Shown in pieces: positions 33,150 through 41,657 of a stretch of 64,000 bases of DNA. Made by a program: the position numbers and the translations under genes. Numbering within the stretch: position 1 is the stretch's first letter; each line of letters starts with the position of its first letter. Source of the stretch: an uncultured Deferribacteres bacterium (GTDB taxonomy: Bacteria > Zhuqueibacterota > JdFR-76 > DREG01); NCBI GenBank assembly GCA_913009825.1, contig CAJVYQ010000001.1, forward strand, positions 141,692 to 205,691, given 5' to 3'. The notes under the pieces are model-generated. The model was not told the DNA's origin and searched no databases. It saw only the letters and a list, made by a program, of their open reading frames with translations.

Positions 33150-36100
33150 TCACTTCAAAATCACCGCCGGAATTTTATTTTCCTGCACAAGCCGATTAAA
33201 TGCAGGTAAATCTTCGCTGATAATTTTATCTAATTTTTTAATCTGTATCGCCAATTTCCCGGACAGGTCGGTGTATACATCGTACATCTGTTGCGTCGGT
33301 TTGGCGTCGGCGCCGGCAGCCGTGCCGGTGAGAGCGGCAATTTTATTGTTCAATTTGATGGGATAATTCAACGCATCCTGGCCGCTTTTAATTTTTACCT
33401 GAATGATCTCTTCCTCAACTTCGCTCAATTTTTTATTCAACGCTTTGGCTGCCGTTTCGATCTCTTTCGTTTTTTCCTCTTTCGTCAACCGTTTAATCAA
33501 ATCACCAGTCTGCTTCCGGAAATCACGGATTTTCAACACCGCTTCGTGAGCTTCCGTTACTTTATCGCGGATATCGATGAGCAGATCGAACTGTTCCTGA
33601 AACTCTTCCGGAGTGGTTGTAAGACGCGGATCAGGCACAATTTCAAACGGCTGCGTTTCGGTTTTATCGCTAACCATTAATTTTACCTGATATTTCCCCG
33701 GCACCGCAAGCGGCCCGACGAGCGTTCCGGCCCACATAATCAGATGGGGCAGCTCTTTGGCGTCCGGGTAGCGCATGTTCCACACAAACCGGTTCATACC
33801 TTTTTTTGCCGGCAACTGATTCTTCCGTTTTTTCTCACCGTAAAAACCGGTTGAATCGGAACAGGCCTTTTTCTTTTTACTGCTGAACGTGCGGATGGTA
33901 TCTCCTTTGGCGTCCAGAATTTCCAGTTTGATATCCCCCGCCGGCTTGTCTTTCAAATAGTATTGAATAACCACGCCACCCGGCGGATTCCGGCCGACAC
34001 TCATACCGGGACGGTGAAAACTCCCGCCGCGCATGCGGTACGTATGCCGCGGTTTGAACAGGTGAATGTCGCTTTTGGCAATTTCGTCGTTAAGTTCATA
34101 AAGAGGCGACAGATCATCCAGAATCCAAAAAGAACGGCCGTGCGTTGCCGCCACCAAATCCTTTTCCCGCGCTTGCACAGCCAGATCATGAATGGGGACC
34201 GCCGGCAGATTTAATTGCAATGATTGCCAGTATTGTCCGTCATCGAAAGAAACAAATACGCCCCTCTCCGTTCCAGCGTAAAGCAGACCTTTTCGATTAG
34301 GGTCTTCACGCACCACCCTCGTATATTCATTTTTCGGGATGCCGTTGGTGATCAATTTCCATGATTTGCCAAAATTAGTTGTTTTGAGGATGTACGGCGT
34401 AAAATCATCCGATTTATAGCGGGTCGCCGCCACATACGCTTTTGCCGGGTCATAATGGGACGGTTCGATAATACTGATCAAAGCCCACTCGGGCAGATTT
34501 TTGGGCGTTACGTTTTTCCAGGTCCGGCCGCTGTTTTTACTGACGTGAATCAGGCCGTCGTCCGAACCGGCCCAGAGCAGACCTTTCTGCAGCGGCGATT
34601 CGGCGAAGGTAAAAATAGTGCAGTAATATTCCACGCTGGTGTTATCTTTTGTGACCGGTCCGCCGGACGGCCCCTGTTTGCTTTTGTCATTTCGGGTCAG
34701 ATCCGGGCTGATCACTTTCCAGTTTTGGCCCTCATTCTCCGTTTTGAAAACCCGGTTTCCGGTAACATAAAGCACATTGGCGTCGTGTGGAGAGATGACA
34801 ATGGGAAAAGTCCACTGAAACCGATATTTCAGATTTGCCGCACCGGCGCCCATGGGGTTGTCCGGCCAAACGGCGATATTGCGAAGCTGACCGGTTCTGT
34901 GGTCGTCGCGGGTCAAATAACCGTCGTAACTGCCGGCATAAACGATGTTGGGATCATCCGGACGCACCGCAATATATCCGCTTTCACCGCCGCCGACCGG
35001 GTACCAATTCGTCCGCGTAATGCCAAAACCAGTGGTTCTGCTAACAATGCTTACCGTGCTGTTATCCTGCTGCGCACCGTAAACGCGATATGGGAATTGA
35101 TCGTCGACCGCAACATGATAAAATTGAGCGGTGGGAAAATTCTGCTCTGTCCAGCTTTTGCCGCCGTTATAGGTTACATTTGCCCCGCCGTCGTTGGCGC
35201 TGATCATACGCGCCGGATTGGTGGGATCGATCCACAGATCATGGTTATCGCCGTGCGGCACAGAGATACTGGTGTACGTTTTACCGCCATCAACCGATTT
35301 ATGAAACCGGACATTCAACACATAAACCGTTTCCGGCGCTTTGGGATCCGCATAAATATGGGAATAGTAAAACGCCCGCTGACGCAAATTGCGGTCTGCG
35401 CTGACCCGCTGCCAGTGAACGCCGCCATCATCGGAACGAAAAATGCCGCCGTCATTGGCTTCCACACTGGCCCACAGCCGGTCCTGTTTTGCCGGAGATG
35501 CGGTGATGCCGATCTTTCCCAACATTCCTTTTGGCATACCCGGTTTTTTGGTCAGCTCCTTCCAGGTATCGCCGCCATCAGTTGATTTATACAATCCGCT
35601 GCCGGGGCCGCTGCTGGACATGCTCCACGGATTCCGGGAAGCATCCCACAGCGCGGCATAAATAATTCCGGGATTGAACGGATCGAGAACCATATCCACC
35701 GCGCCGGTATTGTCATCTTTGAATAGTATTTTTTGCCAGGTTGCACCGCCATCTTTAGAGCGGAAAACACCGCGCTCCGGATTGGAACCGAACAGATGTC
35801 CCATTGCGGCAACATAAACCAGGTTTTCATCTTTCGGATGAACGCAAATTTTACCGATAAACTGGGTTTCCTGTAGACCAATATGCTGCCAGGTAGCGCC
35901 GCCGTCAACCGATTTGTAAACGCCGTCGCCCGGAGAAATATTGCCGCGCAGACAGGTTTCACCCATGCCCACATAAACCACATTCGGGTCGGATTCGGCC
36001 ACGGCAATGGCGCCGACAGAACCCCATTGAAAAACGCTGTCCGACACATTGAACCAGTTCATTCCGCCGTCTTCAGTTTTCCAAACGCCGCCGCCGGTTG

Positions 36101-36332
36101 CGCCGAAATAATACGTAAACGGCAAATCCTTATGCCCCGCTACTGCAACAGAGCGACCGCCGCGAAAAGGGCCGATGCAGCGCCATTGCATAGCATTGAA
36201 CAGTTGTGCATCATATTTTGACTTTGCCGCAGCTTTGGATTTTGCCGGCGCCTGCGGGGCAAAAAACAAAATCATGGAAAAAAACAGGAAAAAAAGAATA
36301 AAATGACGAACTGACTTTAACAGAACAAACAT
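33150..36332 (-). CDS. Large secreted sortilin/VPS10-type BNR-repeat protein
   Basis: The 1060-residue protein has a signal peptide (hydrophobic 10-30). From about 45 to 750 it carries many BNR/Asp-box repeats, recognisable as WRCIGPFRGGRS, GVWKTEDGGMNWFNV, GVYKSVDGGATWQHI, GVFRSKDGGATWQKI, GLYKSTDGGDTWKEL and GIFRSDDGGVHWQRV, which fold as one or two beta-propellers of the VPS10/sialidase-like kind. The C-terminal third has an Ig-like part (KLEILDAKGDTIRTFS, VPGKYQVKLMVSDKTETQPF) and a helical end (about 950-1055). Such proteins are common in FCB bacteria and often annotated as glycosyl hydrolases, but no catalytic residues are proven. There is no T9SS domain. It is probably an extracellular or periplasmic protein of unknown role. 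Confidence 0.87.
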   Translation of the reverse strand: MFVLLKSVRHFILFFLFFSMILFFAPQAPAKSKAAAKSKYDAQLFNAMQWRCIGPFRGGRSVAVAGHKDLPFTYYFGATGGGVWKTEDGGMNWFNVSDSVFQWGSVGAIAVAESDPNVVYVGMGETCLRGNISPGDGVYKSVDGGATWQHIGLQETQFIGKICVHPKDENLVYVAAMGHLFGSNPERGVFRSKDGGATWQKILFKDDNTGAVDMVLDPFNPGIIYAALWDASRNPWSMSSSGPGSGLYKSTDGGDTWKELTKKPGMPKGMLGKIGITASPAKQDRLWASVEANDGGIFRSDDGGVHWQRVSADRNLRQRAFYYSHIYADPKAPETVYVLNVRFHKSVDGGKTYTSISVPHGDNHDLWIDPTNPARMISANDGGANVTYNGGKSWTEQNFPTAQFYHVAVDDQFPYRVYGAQQDNSTVSIVSRTTGFGITRTNWYPVGGGESGYIAVRPDDPNIVYAGSYDGYLTRDDHRTGQLRNIAVWPDNPMGAGAANLKYRFQWTFPIVISPHDANVLYVTGNRVFKTENEGQNWKVISPDLTRNDKSKQGPSGGPVTKDNTSVEYYCTIFTFAESPLQKGLLWAGSDDGLIHVSKNSGRTWKNVTPKNLPEWALISIIEPSHYDPAKAYVAATRYKSDDFTPYILKTTNFGKSWKLITNGIPKNEYTRVVREDPNRKGLLYAGTERGVFVSFDDGQYWQSLQLNLPAVPIHDLAVQAREKDLVAATHGRSFWILDDLSPLYELNDEIAKSDIHLFKPRHTYRMRGGSFHRPGMSVGRNPPGGVVIQYYLKDKPAGDIKLEILDAKGDTIRTFSSKKKKACSDSTGFYGEKKRKNQLPAKKGMNRFVWNMRYPDAKELPHLIMWAGTLVGPLAVPGKYQVKLMVSDKTETQPFEIVPDPRLTTTPEEFQEQFDLLIDIRDKVTEAHEAVLKIRDFRKQTGDLIKRLTKEEKTKEIETAAKALNKKLSEVEEEIIQVKIKSGQDALNYPIKLNNKIAALTGTAAGADAKPTQQMYDVYTDLSGKLAIQIKKLDKIISEDLPAFNRLVQENKIPAVILK

Positions 36333-36548
36333 GGCACCCTCCCAATTTTAATAAGTCGATAGAAACATGTATTTATTGATTAAAAACATTCATCATGCTT
36401 GTGAAATGAAAATAATTTTTCAATGGGCTATAACTTAAAAAAGTAAATGAAAAGAATCAAGGGAGAAATATGCAAGAAGATATCCGGCGACAAAGCCGTA
36501 ATGCAGGTAGATTCGCCAAATCGACTTGGAAAGCAGTCACTTTTAATT

Positions 36549-36581
36549 AAAAAAACCCTCCGGGAATAAATCCGGAGGGTT
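36549..36581 (-). terminator. Rho-independent terminator of the rubredoxin-like gene
   Basis: AACCCTCCGG and CCGGAGGGTT form a perfect 10-bp stem with an eight-base loop. On the minus strand it is followed by seven T. It starts 27 bases past the stop at 36608. Confidence 0.9.
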
Positions 36582-36607
36582 TGATAAATGTTGGCGGTAA
36601 TTGTATT

Positions 36608-36943
36608 CTATCCCCACTTACCTTTCTTCATGTGTCCCTGCAATTCGGCCTTAACAGCTTGCATGGTCTCGGTTGCCGCCTGTTTGGCCTTTGTAAAAAC
36701 GGAAACGCAGGCCGGATCCAAATTATCTTCGATACCATCTTCACACAATTCCACTACTTGTTGCATAATGGAATATAATTCCATGTGCAAAGAGTTTGTA
36801 AAGCGGGAACGCTCGACCAGATTAGCAACATTTTCTTCCATGGCGGTAAATTTTTCCTTTTTCGCGCCGCATTTTGGGCAGAAATCAGGTGCTTCATCGC
36901 CATCATGAATATATCCGCAAACTTCACAACGCCATTTTTTCAT
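36608..36943 (-). CDS. Small rubredoxin-like domain protein with helical tail
   Basis: The 111-residue protein starts with a rubredoxin/rubrerythrin-type iron site: [20 protein letters not shown] (Cys 6, 9, 22, 25). A helical tail of about 80 residues follows ([40 protein letters not shown]) and ends in a basic KKGKWG. The tail has no complete ferritin-like di-iron site (no paired ExxH), so it is not a full rubrerythrin. It is probably a cytosolic electron-transfer protein in oxidative-stress or anaerobic redox metabolism. AGGAGG stands before the ATG. It has its own terminator and lies below the AMMECR1 gene. Confidence 0.8.
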   Translation of the reverse strand: MKKWRCEVCGYIHDGDEAPDFCPKCGAKKEKFTAMEENVANLVERSRFTNSLHMELYSIMQQVVELCEDGIEDNLDPACVSVFTKAKQAATETMQAVKAELQGHMKKGKWG

Positions 36944-37019
36944 TCATTTCCTCCTTAGGTTTAGTTATCCTGTTTTATTTGATCATCGTACATTTGCTCT
37001 ACACGGATGAGTTTATCGT

Positions 37020-37628
37020 TTAACTCCGGGAAATTCCCCCGAAAAATTCTTCTTCACTGAAAATAGAGGCGGAAAATATCCATATTTCCACCTCGGGATC
37101 ATGCCGGCAACCGGAAGGCAAACCGGCTTTAATACATGTCTGTAACAGAAATGTCTCCCGGTCCCAATTGTAATGAGTTGCAACTTGCGGCAAAAGTAAA
37201 CCCTGGAAATGTTTTTTTTTCATCAAAATGCCGTGTGTGCCAATTTTTATCTCATCAATATTTTTGATACGGCGCAAAGGTGAAAGAACCGAGATCTCAA
37301 TTTCCAGATCATCTACTTCCTCCGCCTGAACCGGGGGAAAACGCGGATCATTGAAAGCCGCTGCTTCCGCCATTTCCATAATGGACTGATAAAGCGGTTT
37401 GATCCCTTCGATATAGCCGATACATCCTCTCAGTTGGCCCTGTTCATTCAAGGTCACAAACGCGCCTCTTTTTTCGTTCAGCACAGGGGAAACCGGTGGT
37501 TCAGGATCAAATGAAGAACCGGAACATTTTGCCCGGATCACTTTTCTGGCTAACTCTAAAAGGTAACGTTTATCCTCTGTAGATAATTTTAATTCCGTTT
37601 CCATCCTGTTTTTCATGAGATTTCTCAA
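37020..37628 (-). CDS. amrA: AmmeMemoRadiSam system protein A (AMMECR1 family)
   Basis: The 202-residue protein is a single AMMECR1 domain, with its family motifs GAFVTLNEQGQLRGCIGYIE (about 55-75), MAEAAAFNDPRFPPV (about 92) and GTHGILMKKKHFQGLLLPQV (about 133-152). AMMECR1 proteins are cytosolic and usually encoded with a MEMO protein and a radical SAM enzyme. Their joint reaction is not established. The MEMO gene ends 22 bases upstream, so the two are co-transcribed. No radical SAM gene is in the neighbourhood. The family is firm but the function is unknown. Confidence 0.92.
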   Translation of the reverse strand: MRNLMKNRMETELKLSTEDKRYLLELARKVIRAKCSGSSFDPEPPVSPVLNEKRGAFVTLNEQGQLRGCIGYIEGIKPLYQSIMEMAEAAAFNDPRFPPVQAEEVDDLEIEISVLSPLRRIKNIDEIKIGTHGILMKKKHFQGLLLPQVATHYNWDRETFLLQTCIKAGLPSGCRHDPEVEIWIFSASIFSEEEFFGGISRS

Positions 37629-37650
37629 ACCACGGTTAATTTAAACGGAG

Positions 37651-38487
37651 TTATACCTGGTACAGAACAGCTGATAGATATCCCACAACTTCGGAATGAT
37701 CACCGGTAACATTGCCCGAGTGTTGATAAAGCAGCACCTCGGATTTATTGGCGCCTATTTTTTTTGCGGCTACCATACAGGCCAGCATGGGACCGGCCCC
37801 GCACGCTTCGCTGTTTTTTGCTTCAATCTCATCCCAGAGTCCGTCATAATCGAAGGCATTCACTCTTTTGATAATCCGTTTATCCATTTTTTCCGCCTCA
37901 CCGGCCGGATAATAGTGGGACAAATCTGAACTGGCCACGATCAAAGCATTTTCATGTCGAACCAGTTTGGCAACCACCTCACCCAATTCATAACCGTAAT
38001 CGTATATCTGATCTCCCATAACAATGGGAACCAGTTCAAAATCGCCCAGAGTTCGCTGTAAAAACGGCAACTGAACTTCCAATGCATGCTCTCCCCGGTG
38101 GCCATTCCATGAAACATGAATAAAATCACTGAATTCTGCCAGACGGGCGGTTAATTCACGATTTATCTTTACATTGCCCAGGGGCGTTTTGTAGGTCCGT
38201 GCCGGCAAAACCGAAACACCGTTAAAATACTCCCGGTGACTGGGAGAAATCACGACAACCACATTATACTCACGATCCAGTATCTGCTTATAAGCGGCAG
38301 CCGCCACCTGGCCGGAGTACATGTATCCGGCATGGGGGACAATCATTCCCCGGATTTCCCCGACGATTGGATTTTCTTCTAAATTCTGCAAAGAAAAATC
38401 AATTTGGTGCTTTAGTTCTACCGGGTCTTCAGGATAAAATATGCCTGCCGCCACAGCAGGTCTGTCCTGATCGAATTGATTGGTCAT
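37651..38487 (-). CDS. amrB: AmmeMemoRadiSam system protein B (MEMO1 family)
   Basis: The 278-residue protein shows the MEMO family motifs in order: PAVAAGIFYP, GMIVPHAGYMYSGQVAAAAY (about 48-67), VVISPSHREYFNGVSVLPAR (about 78), HRGEHALEVQLPFLQ (about 131), VASSDLSHYYPAGEAE (about 190) and EACGAGPMLACMVAAKK. MEMO proteins resemble class III extradiol dioxygenases and bind metal through conserved His residues (His in VPHAGY, GEHALEVQ and DLSHY are candidates). The gene leads a two-gene operon with amrA. It is cytosolic. The role is unknown, though the family is linked to radical SAM chemistry. Confidence 0.93.
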   Translation of the reverse strand: MTNQFDQDRPAVAAGIFYPEDPVELKHQIDFSLQNLEENPIVGEIRGMIVPHAGYMYSGQVAAAAYKQILDREYNVVVVISPSHREYFNGVSVLPARTYKTPLGNVKINRELTARLAEFSDFIHVSWNGHRGEHALEVQLPFLQRTLGDFELVPIVMGDQIYDYGYELGEVVAKLVRHENALIVASSDLSHYYPAGEAEKMDKRIIKRVNAFDYDGLWDEIEAKNSEACGAGPMLACMVAAKKIGANKSEVLLYQHSGNVTGDHSEVVGYLSAVLYQV

Positions 38488-38929
38488 CCTTAACCTCTTG
38501 CGCTAAACGTTTCCACAGATAGAAAAGATGAAATATTTGTTACGACCTGAATTGAGCGATTCTTAGCTTGAAACAACCACCCAAAGAGTTTTGTCATTCT
38601 GCCTGCCTGTCCGCACAGGCGGGCGGAATGAGCGTTAGAATCGCTCAATTCAGGTACGGTTCAGCAATTGAGATATAAATGTTTTATTTGTACGTTTCCT
38701 AAACAGCGGTTGTCAAGTTGAAATTAGAAATTTGAAATTGGTGAATCGAATAATCAAATCAATGGAATGGAAAGTACGATAATCCGGGTTTCTAATTTCC
38801 AGTCACCAGTGGTTCCCTCATTTTTTTATCATGATTAAAATTCTACACAATATTTACAACATATAGCTGAATAGTTACTTGCATTTTAGAAAATACTGTA
38901 TTTTCCCGGGTACCGCAATACATTTCTTG
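38488..38929. other. Intergenic gap with a family-B repeat
   Basis: There is no gene. The gap holds the family-B element at 38545-38655 and, near 38867, the sequence CTGAATAGTTAC that matches one end of family A. The remainder is AT-rich. Confidence 0.5.
38545..38655. repeat. MITE-like inverted repeat, family B (short copy)
   Basis: ACCTGAATTGAGCGATTCT and its complement AGAATCGCTCAATTCAGGT form perfect 19-bp terminal inverted repeats. The left 55 bases match the copies at 29249 and 41450. ACG flanks both sides. An inner hairpin, GCCTGTCCGCACAGGC, is also present. Confidence 0.75.
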
Positions 38930-39670
38930 TCAAAGGGTCTCCCTTTGTCTGCGAATTTCATAAAACAGCAGTGCCGCGGCAACGGAAGCATTGAGTGATT
39001 CGGTTTTGCCGTACATGGGAATACGGACCAGATAATCCGATTTTTCTTTCAAAAGCCGTCTAATTCCTCTTCCTTCATTCCCGACAATGACGGCTGTAGG
39101 CGCCGTGAAAGACAATTCCCAATAATTGATATCCGACCGCTCATCGCTGCCGACAATCCAGAATCCTTCCTGCTTCAAACGGTCTACCGCCTGCGCAAGG
39201 TTACCCACTCTTGCGATGGGAAAATGGCTGATCGCACCGGCAGAAGCTTTGGCTACAACGGACGACAAAGGAGCGCTGTGACGCTGCTGAATAATCATGC
39301 CGCTCAGGCCGGCAGCTTCCGCAGAGCGGATGATTGCGCCAAAATTGTGGGGATCTTCGATGCCATCCAACATGGTCAAAATCGGGGAATCTTTTTGTAG
39401 TCTGATTTTGTGCAATAATTCATCCAGATCCAGAACAGGGTGTTCCGCTAACAGGGCAACAATTCCCTGATGTTTTTCGGAATTCGCTTTTCTTTTCAAC
39501 GCAGAGGACGGGATAAATTGAACCGGAATTTTTTTCTCCCGGGCGTTTTTCAGCAATAGTTGTAAGCGGGGGTTTTTATTATCCGATGAAACAAAAATTT
39601 TATCGATTGTGTGGCCGGATTTCAGCATGGCAGCAACCGGATTTATTCCGTAAATTATTGAAGTGTTCAT
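38930..39670 (-). CDS. rlmB: 23S rRNA (guanosine-2'-O-)-methyltransferase RlmB
   Basis: The 246-residue protein has the substrate-binding N-terminal domain (IIYGINPVAAMLKSG, HQGIVALLAE) and the SpoU/TrmH catalytic domain with its three knot motifs: LDGIEDPHNFGAIIRSAEAA (about 100-120), VIVGNEGRGIRRLLKE (about 193-208) and VRIPMYGKTESLNASVAAAL (about 214-233). RlmB methylates the ribose of G2251 (Escherichia coli numbering) in the 23S peptidyl-transferase loop. The alternatives in the family are TrmH-like tRNA enzymes, but length and the SpoU_sub_bind domain favour RlmB. It is monocistronic. Confidence 0.93.
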   Translation of the reverse strand: MNTSIIYGINPVAAMLKSGHTIDKIFVSSDNKNPRLQLLLKNAREKKIPVQFIPSSALKRKANSEKHQGIVALLAEHPVLDLDELLHKIRLQKDSPILTMLDGIEDPHNFGAIIRSAEAAGLSGMIIQQRHSAPLSSVVAKASAGAISHFPIARVGNLAQAVDRLKQEGFWIVGSDERSDINYWELSFTAPTAVIVGNEGRGIRRLLKEKSDYLVRIPMYGKTESLNASVAAALLFYEIRRQRETL

Positions 39671-39967
39671 CTCTTCCCCAAATTGGGCTTATTTTAACCG
39701 ATCATAACATTTGCTCACATAGCAAGGTTTTCAAACCTGATTTTGTCACTATACCGTTGTGCTTCCTGTATAAAGCGATCATCAATAGATTTTTTTTTAA
39801 GCGTTGTAGGTAACGGATGGCAGTTAAGTTGCCCAAAACAGAGGAGGTGAACTTGATAGAGAGCACAAAGCCATAACCAAACCCATCAAAAAAAATAAAA
39901 GTAATTCGCTGTTTTTGTTCAGCTTGAAACCAATATTAGCTGCTTGTTCTGATTCATAAATATAGTT

Positions 39968-41062
39968 TTAATTTTGATTAATTACCCATTGGTATTTTTC
40001 CTTTAACCCATTTAGATGAGTATAAGGTATTAATCCTTCTTTTTGTAAACGGCCGACTACAATACCTGGGGCAATATTTATATAATCTGCAAATTGAACG
40101 ACTTTATATTTTGAAAATGGAGAATTATATTTAAATTCTTGCCATCTATCAGGTGGGATTAATATATTTGCGGCGAAACTATCGGCTTCGATTTCTTTTA
40201 GTTTGTCCTCTTTTGAAAAGACATTTTTTTCAATATCCAGGAAGTTTTCTCTTTTTTTATGCAGCAAAATGTGTCCAAGTTCATGAAAAAAACTAAACCA
40301 AAGATGATCATTTGTTTTAAATCGTAAACTTAACAAGAGGGCTGCTTTTCTATAACTATCCAGCCAAAATGTAGATCCATTTACATAACTTTTAGATAGC
40401 TCAGGAACGAAGGCGACAGCCACCCCTGCTTCTGCACATATTCCTTTTAGTTTAGGCTCGAATATATCCGGAGGAGTATTTGTAAGACTTCGAAGAGTGG
40501 GTAGTCTTTTTTTTAATTCACTATCACTATAGTTATCTGTTTCGATGGATTGTATTTCAAGTTCGCCTTTCCGAAGCCAGGTATAAATTGCTTCTTTAGA
40601 TAAATTTCCCCTTTTCGAATGACGAAATTGAACAGATAGAGAATGTTCAATGTTTTTCAAACTAGAAACACCAAAAAATGAAAGTAGGGATTTGACTCTT
40701 TCATTCTTTTCTCGACTTTCCGGAATCCAACCGTATTTTATCATATTCCGAATTGGAAAGTTTACCAGTAACTTACTTTCTTCAGCTAACTTTTTCTGTT
40801 CACATAAATATGCTATATTCAAATCAAAATTACGTTGTAAATTGTTCCAAATGTGCGCAGGCATTTTTAATACTCGTTCAAGCAAAATAGCAGAGCTCGG
40901 AGAAATTGGTGCTTTTCCTGCAATAATTTCGTTTATTACTTTCCGTGACAAACCTAAGCGATTCGCCAATTCTGTTTGAGAAATGCTTTGTGTTTCAAGA
41001 GTATCTTTTAAGTGTATGCCTGGATGAATAGGACTATCTGTAAAAGAATTTTGATTACTCAT
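39968..41062 (-). CDS. higA: HigA-type antitoxin fused to an ImmA/IrrE metallopeptidase domain
   Basis: The 364-residue protein joins a HigA-like helix-turn-helix (about 12-75; PIHPGIHLKDTLE, SQTELANRLGLSRKVINEII) to a C-terminal ImmA/IrrE-type Zn-peptidase domain (about 205-330). The latter has the HELGH motif (residues 260-264, in SFFHELGHILLHKK) and the downstream Glu ligand in EIEADSFAANILIP. The coding sequence is much more AT-rich than its neighbours. It overlaps the stop of the upstream toxin gene by 8 bases, with the toxin-first order of HigBA systems. It should bind the operon promoter and neutralise the toxin; the protease domain may let it be switched by cleavage under stress or phage attack, as for ImmA, but that is inference. 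Confidence 0.85.
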   Translation of the reverse strand: MSNQNSFTDSPIHPGIHLKDTLETQSISQTELANRLGLSRKVINEIIAGKAPISPSSAILLERVLKMPAHIWNNLQRNFDLNIAYLCEQKKLAEESKLLVNFPIRNMIKYGWIPESREKNERVKSLLSFFGVSSLKNIEHSLSVQFRHSKRGNLSKEAIYTWLRKGELEIQSIETDNYSDSELKKRLPTLRSLTNTPPDIFEPKLKGICAEAGVAVAFVPELSKSYVNGSTFWLDSYRKAALLLSLRFKTNDHLWFSFFHELGHILLHKKRENFLDIEKNVFSKEDKLKEIEADSFAANILIPPDRWQEFKYNSPFSKYKVVQFADYINIAPGIVVGRLQKEGLIPYTHLNGLKEKYQWVINQN

Positions 41063-41354
41063 AATGTTTTGTGCTAACCTCTTGAATAATTATTATTGAA
41101 TTACCCTCACATTCAACAAGTAATCTAGCTCGGTTTGTGAGTACTATCGCGTGTTGGCCTTCACGATCACCTTTTAGAGAATGAAAACGAAGCTGTGGAA
41201 TAGAATACAAGTCATCGATTGTTTCAGCGGCATAAACCAAGCTCAATTGCTTAATATATTTTTCGCCAACTATCGGATCCCATTTCTTGCTTGCTTCATT
41301 TTTATTTCGATAACATTTTTCTAATGATTTTCTCTTAAATTTTACGATGAGCAA
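41055..41354 (-). CDS. higB: HigB/RelE-family toxin
   Basis: The 99-residue protein fits the HigB killer family, ribosome-dependent mRNA endonucleases with a RelE fold: VKFKRKSLEKCYRNKNEASK, LRFHSLKGDREGQHAIVLTN (the RFHxLKGD..G loop) and ARLLVECEGNSIIIIQEVST. The start is a TTG at 41354 with AAAGGAAA upstream; no ATG lies nearby. It is read first in a minus-strand toxin-antitoxin operon with the HigA-ImmA fusion and shares its low GC. A family-B repeat lies about 100 bases upstream. Confidence 0.85.
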   Translation of the reverse strand: MLIVKFKRKSLEKCYRNKNEASKKWDPIVGEKYIKQLSLVYAAETIDDLYSIPQLRFHSLKGDREGQHAIVLTNRARLLVECEGNSIIIIQEVSTKHYE

Positions 41355-41449
41355 GCTTGATTGTTTCCTTTCATGTAACGAATTACGTTACAATGTAATA
41401 ATTAATTATAATATATCAAAGATTTTTTTAAAGATTAAAAATAAATATT

Positions 41450-41613
41450 ACCTAAATTGAGCGATTTTTGGCTTGAAACAACCACACAAAGAGTTTTATC
41501 ATTCTGCCTGCCTTTCCACACAGTCGGGCAGTTCGTCGGGCAGGCCCGCTACGGCCGGGCAGGCCCGCTACGGCCGGGCAGGCGGAATGATAGTAGAATC
41601 GCTCAATTCAGGT
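41450..41613. repeat. MITE-like inverted repeat, family B (copy with tandem insert)
   Basis: The ends ACCTAAATTGAGCGATT and AATCGCTCAATTCAGGT are inverted repeats, and the left 55 bases match the other copies. The interior has expanded into two tandem units of GGCAGGCCCGCTACGGCCG at about 41539-41577. Confidence 0.7.
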
Positions 41614-41657
41614 TAATAAATTTTCGACCGAATTAAGCCGGCTAACATCTGTTTATT

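Noticed and set aside
36608..36943. Full rubrerythrin
   Set aside because: Only the rubredoxin-like iron site is present; the helical part is too short and lacks paired ExxH di-iron ligands.
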